A stretch of DNA of 64,000 nucleotides, taken from Hoeflea algicola. GTDB taxonomy: Bacteria; Pseudomonadota; Alphaproteobacteria; Rhizobiales; Rhizobiaceae. A program made the translations under genes and the position numbers. The stretch's first letter is position 1; each line of letters opens with the position of its first letter. Of the stretch, positions 44,513 through 53,263 are shown one piece after another. The stretch spans positions 4,262,501-4,326,500 of the forward strand of contig NZ_JAOVZR010000001.1 in NCBI RefSeq assembly GCF_026619415.1, given 5' to 3'. The notes beneath the pieces are model-generated. The model was given only the letters and a program-made list of their open reading frames with translations, was not told where the DNA came from and did no database searches.

Positions 44513-44986
44513 ATGCGGTCTGCATTTGCCCTTTTTGATACAGCCCTGCGCTTTGCCATAGGCCTCTCAATAGCAGGCATCATGCTGGCGATCTGTCTTC
44601 AGGTTGTCGCGCGCGGCACCATTGGCGCGCTGCCATGGCCCGAAGAACTGAGCGTGATCCTCATGATCTGGGGGCTGCTCCTGGCCGCCGCCTATGTTCT
44701 CAATGAACGTGGTCACGTCGGGATCACCTATTTTGTCGAGCGCCTGGGGCCGAAAACGGGTGCCCTGTTGGTCGCGGCGATGCATCTTCTGATCATTTTG
44801 TTTGCGGCAGCCGTCATCTATGGCTCGATTGACAAGCTCGGCTCCGTCGCGCGGTTGCGTACCGGAGCACTTGGCATCAGCCGGGCCGTTCCCAACCTGG
44901 CCATCCCGGTAGCTTGCGCGCTTTATATTGTCGTCTCGATCCGGATCATCCTTGAATCCTTTGAGCAGTGGCGGAACCCGGGATGA
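44513..44986 (+). CDS. dctQ: TRAP transporter small permease DctQ
   Basis: Small membrane subunit of 157 residues with four predicted helices. The hallmark region is ARGTIGALPWPEELSVILMIWG, where P-W-P-E-E replaces the more usual W-T-E-E. The ATG at 44513 follows AGGAG. The gene ends in the ATGA that starts dctM. Confidence 0.9.
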   Translation: MRSAFALFDTALRFAIGLSIAGIMLAICLQVVARGTIGALPWPEELSVILMIWGLLLAAAYVLNERGHVGITYFVERLGPKTGALLVAAMHLLIILFAAAVIYGSIDKLGSVARLRTGALGISRAVPNLAIPVACALYIVVSIRIILESFEQWRNPG

Positions 44987-46278
44987 CCATTCTAGCACTT
45001 GCCGTAACCTTCGTGGTTCTCACCGTTCTGGGAATGCCGATTGCCTTCGTGATTGGCTCCGCGTGTCTTGTCGCACTGCTGATCAGCGGTCAAAGCCTGA
45101 CCCTGCTGTCGCATTTCATGTATATCGGGGTGGACTCCTTCGTACTGGTCGCAGTGCCGATGTTCGTGCTGACCGGCGAGATCATGCTGAAGGGGCGGAT
45201 GACCGGCGCTCTGACCGATTTTGCCGATGTCATCGTCGGCCGCATCCGCGGCGGCATGGGCCACACCAATATCGCCGCCAGCGTCTTCTTTGCCGGCATA
45301 ACCGGCTCAGCCTCGGCGGATACCACTGCGCTCGGTTCGGTGCTGATCCCGACCATGGCGGAAAAAGGCTACAGCCGCGCTTACGCGACCGCGGTGACGA
45401 TTGCCTCTTCGGTGATCGGTCCGATCATCCCGCCGAGCCTGACTTTCGTGATCTACGCGATGGCGGTAGGTGGTGTTTCGGTTGGCGAGCTGTTTCTCGC
45501 CGGGATCATTCCCGGCGTGCTCGTGGCCATTGCCCTGATGGTAATGAACTACCGGATTTCGCTGGCCCGGAACTATGAAAAGCGGACAGAGCGTTATTCG
45601 GTCGGATTCGTCCTGACCACGGTGCGCCGCAGTCTGCTGGTGCTGGTGATGCCGGTACTGATCGTGGTCGGAGTGCTCAGCGGTGATTTCACCGCTACCG
45701 AAGCCGCCGCCGTGGCCTCGATCTATGCGCTGGTGATCTGCATGGTGGTGACGCGCACGCTGAAATTTCGCGAGCTGCCGGATGTTTTCTTCAGCACCGC
45801 CAAGACCAGCTCGATCATGTTCCTGCTTCTGGCAACCAGTTCGGTGCTGAGCTACATCCTGGCGACGCAGGGCGTGCCGACGATGATCGCCAATTCTTTC
45901 CAGGCTGTCACCGACAACAAATACGTCTTCCTGATGCTGATGAATATCTCGCTGTTGATGATCGGTCTGGTGCTGGACCTGTTCCCGGCGATCATCATCT
46001 TTGGGCCGATCTTTGCCGGGATCGCTCAGAGCTATGGGGTGGATCCGGTCCAGTTCGGCGTTGTGTTCTGCGTCAATCTGCTGATCGGGCTGAACACGCC
46101 GCCGGTAGGATCGGGTCTGTTCCTTGGCGCGGCGGTCGGCAAGGTCCGGCTGGAGGACCTGATCCGAGAGGTGCGACCCTTCATCCTGATGGAAATCGTC
46201 GTGCTGCTGATCCTGACATATGTACCCTTCCTGACCACAACGCTTCCGCGCACCGTAATGGGGTTTTTCGGCGGCTGA
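44983..46278 (+). CDS. dctM: TRAP transporter large permease DctM
   Basis: Large membrane subunit of 431 residues with about 12 helices. Landmarks are VPMFVLTGEIMLKG, GITGSASADTTALGSVLIP and IIPPSLTFVIYAMA. The start at 44983 overlaps dctQ by 4 bases. Ends 43 bases before the HisD-family gene, which completes the operon. Confidence 0.94.
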   Translation: MTILALAVTFVVLTVLGMPIAFVIGSACLVALLISGQSLTLLSHFMYIGVDSFVLVAVPMFVLTGEIMLKGRMTGALTDFADVIVGRIRGGMGHTNIAASVFFAGITGSASADTTALGSVLIPTMAEKGYSRAYATAVTIASSVIGPIIPPSLTFVIYAMAVGGVSVGELFLAGIIPGVLVAIALMVMNYRISLARNYEKRTERYSVGFVLTTVRRSLLVLVMPVLIVVGVLSGDFTATEAAAVASIYALVICMVVTRTLKFRELPDVFFSTAKTSSIMFLLLATSSVLSYILATQGVPTMIANSFQAVTDNKYVFLMLMNISLLMIGLVLDLFPAIIIFGPIFAGIAQSYGVDPVQFGVVFCVNLLIGLNTPPVGSGLFLGAAVGKVRLEDLIREVRPFILMEIVVLLILTYVPFLTTTLPRTVMGFFGG

Positions 46279-46321
46279 TCGTGGCGGAATTCCCGTATTC
46301 CCAACAACATGGACTGATATA

Positions 46322-47614
46322 ATGACAGTACAGACTGAGTTTCCAGGCGTCTCTTTCGTCAAGCACCCCACGCGCAGCGCCGTGTCTGACAACGCTCCGG
46401 TCGAAACGCTGGTGGCCGAAATTCTGGCTGCGGTGCGCACCAAGGGCGATGCAGCAGTACGGGAATACTCGCGCAAATTCGACAAGGCTGATCTGGACGC
46501 GTTCGAGGTCACCCAGGCCGAGCGTGAGGCAGCCCTTGCCGCGCTTGAACCGCAGAGCCGCGCTGATACCGAATTTGCGATCGCCAATGTTCGCGCCTTT
46601 GCCGAGGCACAGCTTGGGACAATGAAACCGCTGGAGGTCGAACTGCTGGCCGGCGTGCATATGGGCCATCGCGTGATCCCGATCGACCGGGTCGGCTGCT
46701 ATGTGCCCGGCGGGCGCTATCCGCTGTTATCGGCACCGGTGATGACCATCGTCCCGGCCAAGGTTGCAGGCGTTGGTGAAGTTGTGGCGTGTCTGCCGCC
46801 AAACGCGCATCCGGCAATGATTGCCGGCTGTCATCTGTCGGGCGCCGACCGGATCTTCAAGATCGGTGGCGCGCAGGCAATCGCGGCAATGGCCTACGGC
46901 ACTGAAACCGTGCCCAATGTCGACAAGATCGTCGGCCCCGGCAATGCCTTCGTCAACGAAGCCAAGCGTCAGGTCTTTGGCCCGATCGGCATCGACCAGC
47001 TAGCTGGCCCCTCGGAGATCTATACCCTTGCCGATGAAACCGGCGATGCGGAGATGATTGCCACCGACCTGCTGGCGCAGGCCGAGCATGACGTGCGTAC
47101 ACGGGTCGGCCTGATAACCACCCATGAGCCGCTGGCGCGTGCGGTGCTTGCCGAAGTCGAACGGCAGCTGGTCGATTTGTCCACCGCCGAGACCGCAGGT
47201 GCGGCATGGCGGGATTACGGCGAAATCGCCCTGTGTGCCGATGAAGCGGCGATGATTGCCTATTCCGACCACATCGCGGCCGAGCATCTGCAGGTCCATA
47301 CCGCCGATGCCAAGGGTTTGGCGCTGAAGCTGCGCAATTACGGGTCGCTGTTCATCGGTGAGCTGGCCTCTGTTGTCTATTCTGACAAATGCTCGGGCAC
47401 CAACCACACACTGCCGACCATGGCGGCAGGTCGTTATACCGGCGGGCTGTGGGTTGGTACTTATGTGAAGATCGCTACCCATCAATGGCTGACCGCTGAA
47501 GGCGTTAAGCAGGTTGCGCCTCCGGCCGTACGTCAAAGTGCCAATGAAGGATTGGAGGGCCACCGTCGTGCCGCCCAGTTGCGGCTCGACCGGCTGCAGG
47601 CGCAGGGAAAGTAA
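46322..47614 (+). CDS. HisD-family dehydrogenase, probably sulfopropanediol dehydrogenase (HpsN-like)
   Basis: Zinc- and NAD-dependent alcohol dehydrogenase of 430 residues in the histidinol dehydrogenase fold. Zinc-site Gln253 and His256 (LAQAEHD), catalytic Glu321-His322 (AAEHLQV) and the late SGTNHTLPT and EGH segments are kept. Its company (TRAP operon, no other his genes) argues against histidine synthesis. HpsN oxidises (R)-2,3-dihydroxypropanesulfonate to (R)-sulfolactate and is regularly annotated as histidinol dehydrogenase. The VPGGRYPLLSAPVMT segment fits the HpsN-type proteins in my recollection. No sulfolactate lyase or HpsO/HpsP is seen in the window, so the assignment is moderate. 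Confidence 0.8.
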   Translation: MTVQTEFPGVSFVKHPTRSAVSDNAPVETLVAEILAAVRTKGDAAVREYSRKFDKADLDAFEVTQAEREAALAALEPQSRADTEFAIANVRAFAEAQLGTMKPLEVELLAGVHMGHRVIPIDRVGCYVPGGRYPLLSAPVMTIVPAKVAGVGEVVACLPPNAHPAMIAGCHLSGADRIFKIGGAQAIAAMAYGTETVPNVDKIVGPGNAFVNEAKRQVFGPIGIDQLAGPSEIYTLADETGDAEMIATDLLAQAEHDVRTRVGLITTHEPLARAVLAEVERQLVDLSTAETAGAAWRDYGEIALCADEAAMIAYSDHIAAEHLQVHTADAKGLALKLRNYGSLFIGELASVVYSDKCSGTNHTLPTMAAGRYTGGLWVGTYVKIATHQWLTAEGVKQVAPPAVRQSANEGLEGHRRAAQLRLDRLQAQGK

Positions 47615-47658
47615 ATTTCGAGCAAGGAGCGCCATGCGCCCTGCCGCTAAGGATCAAG

Positions 47659-47687
47659 ACCCGCGTGCCACGGCGCGCGGGTTTTTT
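47659..47687 (+). terminator. Rho-independent terminator of the TRAP-HisD operon
   Basis: A 10-bp GC-rich stem starting acccgcgtgc with a 4-base loop and closing gcgcgcgggt is followed by TTTTTT at 47682-47687. It lies 45 bases past the stop. The next 240 bases up to the LacI gene hold no other feature. Confidence 0.9.
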
Positions 47688-47929
47688 GTGCGCCGCAGCG
47701 TCTAAGGGCAAACTGGAGGCTTACAGCAAGGACAACCGAGTGCGCCTCCCGCAGCGAGATTGGCAGGACAAGGTCGAACTCGCTCATGAAGTGCATTCGA
47801 GGCCAGAAACCCCGGCCTCCATTGGGCCCAAAACCAGGTGGCACCTGACCTTCGGAAAGAATACCCCCTATCCAGCTTCGGTGCTTATGATGGTAAGACA
47901 GGCCGAGAACAGGGACGGGGGAGTTTCAG

Positions 47930-48967
47930 GTGACGAAAAAGCAGGGAAGGAAAGCCACGCTCGCCGAAGTTGCCGCCATGGCCGAAGTTGATGTGTCGAC
48001 GGTATCACGGGTTCTGCGTGGCCAAAGCGAGCAACGCATTCGCGCTGAAACCAGGGACCGCATTCTCGAAGTTGCGAAAAAGCTGAATTATCGCGCCAAT
48101 TACACGGCCCGGGCGTTGCGTATGTCGCGCACCTTTACACTCGGTATTGTCGTGCCGCAGCTCGATAATCCGGTGTTCTCGGCGGCAATCCGCGGCGCTG
48201 AAAATGTTGCCGCCCAGCACGGCTATTCGCTGCTGATTTCCCATCGTGATCCGGGCGAGGCGGGGCCAACCATTGCCAAGCTTTCTCAGATGAACCGGGT
48301 AGACGGTTTGCTGGTGGCGAGCCTCGACGCCGATGAAGTTTTGCGCAGCGATTTGGCCGAGGCAAATGTTCCCTACGTGCTTTTGAACCGTCAATTGCCG
48401 GGCACAGCCCTTTCAGTGGTTCTCGACAGCCGGGAGGCGGCGCGGCGCGCTACGGAGCATCTGATGTCGCTCGGGCATCGCCGCATCGGTCATCTCGGCG
48501 GGCGCCCCGGTGGTTTTAACGCCCAGGAACGCCTGGCCGGTTACAGGGCAGCGCTCGATGCGGCAAACATCCCCTTTGACCCGCTGCTGGTGGCTATGGG
48601 TGATTACACATTCGACGCCGGTCGGGTGTCGGTCAGGGAACTGGCGAAGACTGATGCCACCGCGATCATGGCGGCCACATTGGTTTCAGCAGCAGGCGCG
48701 ATGGCAGAATTGCGGCTTGCCGGCTGGCAATTGCCACAGGAAATGTCGGTCATCGCGCTTCACGATGCACTTTTTGCCGAAATGCTGTTTCCGGCCCTGA
48801 GCACCGTCATGATGCCGACTGAAGAGATGGGGCGTGTGGCGGCGGAACTGTTGATCAGCAAGCTTTCCGGGGCAGATCCCGAGCCGGTTCGGGCCTTGCC
48901 GCCGGGGCGACTGATCATCCGCGATTCAACGGTCGCCCCGCGAATCGGCGCACGAATTTCCAAATAA
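47930..48967 (+). CDS. LacI family transcriptional regulator
   Basis: Repressor of 345 residues. The HTH is ATLAEVAAMAEVDVSTVSRVLRG (9-31), followed by the hinge region RANYTARALRMSRT and a type-I periplasmic-binding-like effector domain (about 65-335). The start is a GTG at 47930 with GGGGGAG upstream. It precedes, on the same strand, the oxidase-kinase-ABC operon, and an 18-bp LacI-type operator overlaps the promoter there, so it most likely represses that operon until an imported sugar or polyol derivative binds. Confidence 0.92.
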   Translation: MTKKQGRKATLAEVAAMAEVDVSTVSRVLRGQSEQRIRAETRDRILEVAKKLNYRANYTARALRMSRTFTLGIVVPQLDNPVFSAAIRGAENVAAQHGYSLLISHRDPGEAGPTIAKLSQMNRVDGLLVASLDADEVLRSDLAEANVPYVLLNRQLPGTALSVVLDSREAARRATEHLMSLGHRRIGHLGGRPGGFNAQERLAGYRAALDAANIPFDPLLVAMGDYTFDAGRVSVRELAKTDATAIMAATLVSAAGAMAELRLAGWQLPQEMSVIALHDALFAEMLFPALSTVMMPTEEMGRVAAELLISKLSGADPEPVRALPPGRLIIRDSTVAPRIGARISK

Positions 48968-48981
48968 TCAGCTTCCTTTGC

Positions 48982-49029
48982 TTGACAGGTCGCGATTGCT
49001 GACTGTAGCAATGAACAAACGATTGTTCA
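48982..49029 (+). promoter_or_regulatory. Promoter with LacI-type operator
   Basis: TTGACA at 48982-48987 is followed after 16-17 bases by TGTAGC/GTAGCA as a poor -10. Directly downstream, tgaacaaacgattgttca (49012-49029) is an 18-bp palindrome with a central CG and one mismatched pair, the classic LacI/GalR operator form. It would overlap the transcription start, fitting repression. A further palindrome, attgct-gactgt-agcaat, covers 48995-49012. Confidence 0.75.
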
Positions 49030-49081
49030 AAGTTGTTTGGGCGGCTTAACCAGAAATTGTAGCCATTAAAAAGGAAACCTG

Positions 49082-50584
49082 ATGTCGAGTTCGCAGCCCC
49101 AATCGCCGGCGCCCGCAGCACTGAGTGCTCTTCAGGCCGAGTTCACAAGCATTGTCGGTGCGGAGAATGTGCTTTCTGACGAAGCCGGTCGGCGCCCCTA
49201 TGCGCATGACCGGTTGCCTTTTGCCAATTTCTGCGAACGGCAGGACAAGTTGGCGGGCGTTTTGCCGCGTCTGGTGTTGCGGCCCGGCACTGCCGACGAA
49301 GTGCAGGCGATCGTCAAGACAGCGCGGCGTTTGGGCGTGCAGTTGATCCCGTTCGGTAACGGATCGGGGGTGCTTGGTGGTGCCATTCCGGTTTCGGCAG
49401 AGGTAACGGTAGATCTTCGGCGGCTCGACCAGATCGTCTCGGTTGATCCGGGCAATGCCATGGTCACGGTTCAGGCGGGGATGAACGGTGCCGCCTTTGA
49501 GGCAGAACTCAATGCGCAAGGCTATTCGACCGGCCATCTGCCGCAGTCGATCGAGATTTCCACGGTCGGAGGCTGGGCTGCGTGCCGCGGCGGCGGTCAG
49601 GCCTCCAGCCGTTACGGCAAGATCGAGGACATGATCGTCGGGCTCAAGGCTGTTCTGCCGGACGGAACCGCCATCAACATTCGCCCGGTGGCCCGCCGTG
49701 CGACGGGTCCGTCGATCCGCGATATCCTGGTGGGCAGCGAAGGAACACTCGGGATCATCACCGAAATTACAATGCGGCTGTGGAAGTTGCCGGAGGTCGA
49801 GCGCGGCGTAGTGCTGGCATTCCCGACCGAGGCGGCAGCGCTGGATGCGGCGCGCGATGTCATGCAGGCGGAACTGCGGCCATTGGTGGCGCGGATTTAT
49901 GATGCTCAGGAAAGCCGCGAACGCACGGAAAACATGCCCGAGTTCCAGTCGCGTCCAATTCTTGCCGTCTATGTCTTTGCTGGCCGAGAACCCATGGTGA
50001 CCACCGAACAGCAGATGGCCATGGAAATATTTGGTAGCTATGGTGCGGTGGAAGCAGGCCAGGAGCCCTATGAGCATTGGCGCAAGAACCGCTATGTGGC
50101 GTTTTCCGCGCAGTGGCAGAAGGCCGGGTACTTCAACGACACGATCGAAATCACCGGCAACTGGTCGGCTTTGCCGGCCATGTTCGAGGCGATGGGCAAG
50201 GCGGTCCGGGAAATTTGCCCAGAAGTCCACTTCGGCGCGCATTGGTCGCATATCTATCCCGAGGGCGCGTGCCAGTACATGACCATCCGGCTTCCGCCCA
50301 TGGATCATGAAAAGGCGCTGCCCCTGCATGCGCAGATGTGGCAGGCGATCGAAAATCTGACTCTGGAGCATGGTGGCTCAATTGCCCATCACCATGGTGT
50401 AGGGGTGTTCCGCAATGGCTGGATCGAGCGCGAGCTTGGCGGCGCCCTGCCGATGCTGCAGCAGATCAAGGATGCGCTTGACCCTGGCAATCTGATGAAC
50501 CCGGGCAAGCTCGGCCTGCGGTTGCCGGAAGGCGCCGTGGTCGTCGGTCAACTCAATCCTGCAACACCGCGCCAAGAGAGTTGA
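49082..50584 (+). CDS. FAD-binding oxidoreductase (alkyldihydroxyacetonephosphate synthase-like)
   Basis: Flavoprotein of 500 residues in the VAO/PCMH superfamily. The FAD domain (about 55-235) includes IPFGNGSGVLGG, STVGGWAACRGGGQAS (the counterpart of the AGPS STIGGW segment) and GSEGTLGIITEI. The C-terminus has SIAHHHGVGVFRNGW, the His-rich motif of AGPS-type enzymes, and DPGNLMNPGKLGL. AGPS makes ether lipids in eukaryotes; bacterial relatives in catabolic operons have unknown substrates. Here it is the first gene of an operon with an FGGY kinase and a sugar-type ABC importer, which suggests oxidation of a polyol or glyceryl compound. Confidence 0.88.
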   Translation: MSSSQPQSPAPAALSALQAEFTSIVGAENVLSDEAGRRPYAHDRLPFANFCERQDKLAGVLPRLVLRPGTADEVQAIVKTARRLGVQLIPFGNGSGVLGGAIPVSAEVTVDLRRLDQIVSVDPGNAMVTVQAGMNGAAFEAELNAQGYSTGHLPQSIEISTVGGWAACRGGGQASSRYGKIEDMIVGLKAVLPDGTAINIRPVARRATGPSIRDILVGSEGTLGIITEITMRLWKLPEVERGVVLAFPTEAAALDAARDVMQAELRPLVARIYDAQESRERTENMPEFQSRPILAVYVFAGREPMVTTEQQMAMEIFGSYGAVEAGQEPYEHWRKNRYVAFSAQWQKAGYFNDTIEITGNWSALPAMFEAMGKAVREICPEVHFGAHWSHIYPEGACQYMTIRLPPMDHEKALPLHAQMWQAIENLTLEHGGSIAHHHGVGVFRNGWIERELGGALPMLQQIKDALDPGNLMNPGKLGLRLPEGAVVVGQLNPATPRQES

Positions 50585-50585
50585 T

Positions 50586-52127
50586 GTGAGCAACGACCTT
50601 TTTCTAGGTATTGATCTGGGTGCCGGATCGCTGAAGGCGACGCTGATCGACGCGGCAGGCGCCGTTATTGCCGACGCTGCCGCACCGGTAACAACATCTG
50701 CGCCCCAAAGCGGCTGGAGCGAGCAGGACCCGAACAACTGGTGGGTTGCCGTTTGCACGGCCCTGCCACGGCTCTTGGAAAAGGCTGGGGTTCCGGCATC
50801 ACGGATCGCCGCGCTGTCGGTTTCCGCTGGCGCGCATACCCAGGTGCTCGAAGACGAAAACGGCGTTGTCATCCGCCCGGCGATCCTGTGGAATGACCAG
50901 CGCGCGTCAACCCAGACTCAAGCCTTGCGCGACGCGGCGGATGCGCGGATTCTCGAAATCTCAGGCAACCGCGCCAATCCGACCTGGACGCTTCCGCAGA
51001 TGCTCTGGCTCAAGGAAAACGAGCCTGACAATTTCGCGCGCGTCAAACGTCTCTATCTCGCCAAGGACTGGATCCGCAGCCGATTTACCGGCGACTGGAT
51101 GACCGACCCGATCGATGCGGCCGGAACCTTGATGTCAGTGGCCGACGGATCAAGCTGGTCAGCCGAAATCTGCGACATGATTGGCTGGAACCTGGAAACC
51201 CTGCCACCGATTTCACCGTCGACCGCCAGAGCCGGAACGGTGAGCGCGCAGGCTGCGAGAGAGACGGGACTGGCAGAAGGAACACCGGTCATCGTCGGTG
51301 CATCCGATACGGCCGTGGAAACCTATGGTGCCGGACTGACCGAGCCGGGGTTGGGCGTGATCAAGCTCGCAACCGCAGCAACGGTCAGCGTGCTGTCGCC
51401 TGACCTTCATGCCAGCAACACGGTGATCAACTATCCGCATGTCATGCCGGACCAGTTCTATGTGATTGCGGCGACCAATTCATGTGCTTCTGCCCACAAA
51501 TGGCTTCGCGACACTTTCTTCATGAGCCCGGAAACAGACGGCTCCGCGGCATTCGACCGAATGGAAACACTTGCATCGTCGGTGCCGGTGGGGTCGGAGG
51601 GATTGTTCTTTCATCCCTACCTCAACGGCGAGCGGAGCCCGCACTGGGATCCGCTGTTGCGGGCCGAGTTTGCCGGGATCGGTTTTCAGCACGGCGCGGG
51701 CCATTTTGTCCGCGCGCTGTATGAGGGCGTGGCCTTTTCGCTGCGCGATTGTCGCGAAGCGTTGGCTGCTCAGGAATTGGAGTTTTCCACCGCCCGGTTG
51801 ATTGGCGGCGGCACGCAAAGTCCGCTCTGGTGCCAGATCGTTGCCGATGTGCTTGGTGTTGATGTGGAACTGCCGGGCAATGGCGACGCCTCGTTTGGTG
51901 CTGCGCTTCTTGCCGGTGTCGGGGTCGGTGCCTTTGCCGATGAAGCGGCAGCGGCGAAGGCCGCCATTCGGGTCGCCAAACGCATTGCGCCGAATCCCGA
52001 TAATGCAGCCTTCTATACCGAGGCCCACTCAATCTACGTCGACATTCAGAAGGCGTTGTCGCCTATCCATCACCGTATCGCCCGCCTGCAAGGCAACCGC
52101 GGCGTCTCCCCGATGAAAGAGGATTAA
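50586..52127 (+). CDS. FGGY-family carbohydrate kinase (xylulokinase-like)
   Basis: Sugar kinase of 513 residues. It begins LFLGIDLGAGSLKATLID, the phosphate-1 loop, and has GWSEQDPNNWW, LWNDQRAST (the substrate Asp), VGASDTAVETYGAG and LIGGGTQSPLWCQIVADVLGV, the adenosine motif. It matches the xylulokinase branch, but many FGGY enzymes for ribulose, erythritol and others look alike. The start is a GTG at 50586, one base after the previous stop. It presumably phosphorylates the imported or oxidised substrate. Confidence 0.9.
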   Translation: MSNDLFLGIDLGAGSLKATLIDAAGAVIADAAAPVTTSAPQSGWSEQDPNNWWVAVCTALPRLLEKAGVPASRIAALSVSAGAHTQVLEDENGVVIRPAILWNDQRASTQTQALRDAADARILEISGNRANPTWTLPQMLWLKENEPDNFARVKRLYLAKDWIRSRFTGDWMTDPIDAAGTLMSVADGSSWSAEICDMIGWNLETLPPISPSTARAGTVSAQAARETGLAEGTPVIVGASDTAVETYGAGLTEPGLGVIKLATAATVSVLSPDLHASNTVINYPHVMPDQFYVIAATNSCASAHKWLRDTFFMSPETDGSAAFDRMETLASSVPVGSEGLFFHPYLNGERSPHWDPLLRAEFAGIGFQHGAGHFVRALYEGVAFSLRDCREALAAQELEFSTARLIGGGTQSPLWCQIVADVLGVDVELPGNGDASFGAALLAGVGVGAFADEAAAAKAAIRVAKRIAPNPDNAAFYTEAHSIYVDIQKALSPIHHRIARLQGNRGVSPMKED

Positions 52128-52130
52128 CCC

Positions 52131-53219
52131 ATGGCGCAAGTCACACTTTCGGCCGTGCGCAAAGCCTATGGATCGGTGATTGCCGTCCATGGGGTCGACC
52201 TGGTCATAGAAGATGGCGAACTGGTGGTGTTTCTGGGCCCATCGGGTTGTGGCAAGTCCACGACACTGCGGATGATTGCGGGGCTGGAGACGATTACCAG
52301 CGGCACCTTGCATATCGGTGACCGCGATGTGACGAAGCTGGAGCCGAAAGATCGCAACATTGCGATGGTGTTCCAGAATTACGCGCTCTATCCGCACAAG
52401 ACCATCCGCGAGAACCTCGCCTTCGGCCTTCGGCCTTCGGCCTTCGGCCTGCGCATGCACAAGATGGATCGCGCCGAGATAGACAAGCGCGTCAGCGAGG
52501 CCTCCAACGTTCTGGGTCTCGATGAACTGCTCGACCGCAAGCCGCGCCAGCTCTCCGGTGGCCAGATGCAGCGGGTTGCGTTGGGCCGGGCGCTGGTTCG
52601 CGAACCGGAAGTGTTTCTCCTCGACGAGCCGCTCTCCAATTTGGACGCAAAGCTCCGTGTGAAGATGCGGGAGGAAATCGCCAGGCTGCATAAGCAGGTC
52701 GGCACCTCGATGGTTTACGTGACCCATGATCAGGTCGAGGCAATGACGCTGGCTGACCGGATCGTGATCATGAAGGATGGCCATGTTCAGCAGGTCGGCG
52801 CGCCGCTCGAAGTCTATGATCGGCCGGCCAATCTGTTTGTTGCGGGCTTCATCGGATCACCAGAAATGAACCTTGTCGAGGGAAGCATCGTGCAGGGGCG
52901 GTTTCAGGCCGGTGAATTCTCGATCGACCTGCCGAAGGGCATGACGGCACAGGAAAATGCCGCGATCTCGCTCGGCATTCGGCCTGAACACATCGAGATC
53001 GACGAAGGCGCCGGAAATATCGCCTTTACCGCCGACATCATCGAGCAGCTCGGCGCACAAACACTCTGCGCGGGCACCGCGCAGGGCGTGAGACTACGGG
53101 TGATGACGACCCGGCGGGATGACGTTCACAGGGGCTCGGGCTTTTCGCTTCGTTTTCCCGCTGACCGTCTGCATTTCTTCGACACGCAAACCGGAAAACG
53201 CATCTCTACTGAGCACTAA
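52131..53219 (+). CDS. Sugar-type ABC transporter ATP-binding protein (UgpC/MalK-like)
   Basis: CUT1 ATPase of 362 residues with Walker A GPSGCGKST (36-44), signature LSGGQMQRVALGRA, Walker B FLLDEPLSNLDA, H-loop VTHD and a C-terminal TOBE region. Residues 97-107 read AFGLRPSAFGL where the family normally has a single AFGL(R/K): a 7-residue insertion encoded by a 7-bp tandem repeat (52421-52448). It lies 4 bases after the kinase stop. The insertion is in the helical domain close to the Q-loop, so it may affect coupling. Confidence 0.92.
   Translation: MAQVTLSAVRKAYGSVIAVHGVDLVIEDGELVVFLGPSGCGKSTTLRMIAGLETITSGTLHIGDRDVTKLEPKDRNIAMVFQNYALYPHKTIRENLAFGLRPSAFGLRMHKMDRAEIDKRVSEASNVLGLDELLDRKPRQLSGGQMQRVALGRALVREPEVFLLDEPLSNLDAKLRVKMREEIARLHKQVGTSMVYVTHDQVEAMTLADRIVIMKDGHVQQVGAPLEVYDRPANLFVAGFIGSPEMNLVEGSIVQGRFQAGEFSIDLPKGMTAQENAAISLGIRPEHIEIDEGAGNIAFTADIIEQLGAQTLCAGTAQGVRLRVMTTRRDDVHRGSGFSLRFPADRLHFFDTQTGKRISTEH
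52421..52448 (+). repeat. Four tandem copies of CTTCGGC inside the ABC ATPase gene
   Basis: Four perfect, uninterrupted copies of the 7-bp unit cttcggc. Three extra units add 21 bp and keep the frame; gain or loss of one unit would shift it. This is the pattern expected of strand slippage and of phase-variable loci. Confidence 0.9.
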
Positions 53220-53263
53220 TTGCACCATCTATCGGACGATAGAAAACCTGGGAGGAGACTACG

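Noticed and set aside
46322..47614. Histidinol dehydrogenase of histidine synthesis
   Set aside because: No other his genes are near, and it belongs to a TRAP transporter operon. A catabolic HisD-family enzyme fits better.
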